A stretch of DNA of 41,523 nt. It comes from Opitutia bacterium (lineage in GTDB: Bacteria > Verrucomicrobiota > Verrucomicrobiia > Opitutales > Opitutaceae). The translations under genes and the position numbers were made by a program. Below the pieces are notes generated by a model. That model did no database searches. It was not told the origin of the DNA and was given only the letters and a program-made list of their open reading frames with translations. Below are positions 41,353 through 41,523 of the stretch, piece by piece (position 1 is the first letter of the stretch; every line of letters begins with the position of its first letter). Location of the stretch: contig CANJLB010000026.1 in assembly GCA_947475065.1 (NCBI GenBank), positions 1 to 41,523 on the forward strand. The letters run 5' to 3'.

Positions 41353-41523
41353 ATGGCACGAACTTTACCGCAACTGGGAGCCGAACTGGTGAGACAGATC
41401 GAGACGGCCTGGGGTGAGCGCCAACCCGACTGGGCCCGCCAGCGTCTGCTGGTGGTGCGCTTGATTGCGCAGCATGAGCTGACGGTGGCGCAGATCATGC
41501 GGGCGGCGGGCGTCTGCCGGCAG
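41353..41523 (+). CDS. IS630-type transposase, N-terminal part (runs off the window)
   Basis: 57 residues visible from ATG 41353, preceded by the Shine-Dalgarno-like GAGGTGGG (an ATG at 41341 is in frame but would hide it). The sequence PDWARQRLLVVRLIAQHELTVAQIMRAAGVCRQ is the helix-turn-helix start of IS630/Tc1-mariner-like transposases. The DDE catalytic domain lies beyond the window. The left end of the element probably lies in 41298-41352. No certain inverted repeat can be named without the other end. Confidence 0.68.
   Translation, partial: MARTLPQLGAELVRQIETAWGERQPDWARQRLLVVRLIAQHELTVAQIMRAAGVCRQ

Noticed and set aside
1-41523. CRISPR arrays, tRNA or rRNA genes, phage structural genes
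   Set aside because: None seen: no regularly spaced repeats, no cloverleaf with CCA end noticed, no phage-type proteins.

Overview
This window looks like chromosomal DNA of a high-GC Verrucomicrobiota, most likely Opitutaceae-like. The reasons are a membrane-bound dehydrogenase of the PVC type fused to a CxxCH cytochrome, its ThuA / Gfo-Idh-MocA / sugar-isomerase neighbourhood, RGGRGG-rich exported proteins, and word-like intergenic repeats of the kind seen in that phylum. The assignment is inference from gene content; no rRNA or tRNA gene is visible.

Layout. 1-350: insertion-sequence end-like DNA. 351-3159: a two-subunit M16B peptidase (one catalytic, one R/Y-pair subunit). 3365-6503: a secreted propeller-like protein, a small membrane protein, and a PfkB sugar kinase with a YdeI-like gene. 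6671-8197: a SUKH protein beside pilT. 8451-9110: a DedA/VTT membrane protein, followed by an IS5-like relic. 9465-15639: a conserved housekeeping block: ribBX-ribH-nusB-ftsY on the minus strand, mreB alone on the plus strand, and rpsP-trmD-rplS on the minus strand, with rimM missing and a strong terminator between rpsP and trmD. 15640-16626: decayed DNA with DUF899 and VOC relics. 16627-18087: a second PilT-like ATPase. 18088-18971: a TA-flanked MITE-like element, a structured GC-rich stretch and a TPR relic.

19082-28428 is a carbohydrate region: a GH51-like arabinofuranosidase diverges from a sugar isomerase/epimerase, a Gfo/Idh/MocA oxidoreductase, a periplasmic propeller-HEAT-cytochrome c protein, a ThuA-domain protein and a Dabb protein. 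I infer oxidative processing of glycosides or sugars. 28593-31301 is a two-component system whose response regulator carries a frameshift. 31497-34068 holds two divergent, paralogous YVTN beta-propellers, and 34251-39796 a TolC-adaptor-RND efflux operon. The right edge (39959-41523) is accessory: a proline-rich exported peptide, a membrane protein flanked by ~67 bp direct repeats, and the start of an IS630-type transposase.

A window-wide pattern: almost no gene has a Shine-Dalgarno sequence. The DNA just before the ATG is pyrimidine-rich, and base -1 is C in about 28 of 33 starts. Most of the exceptions are accessory genes.
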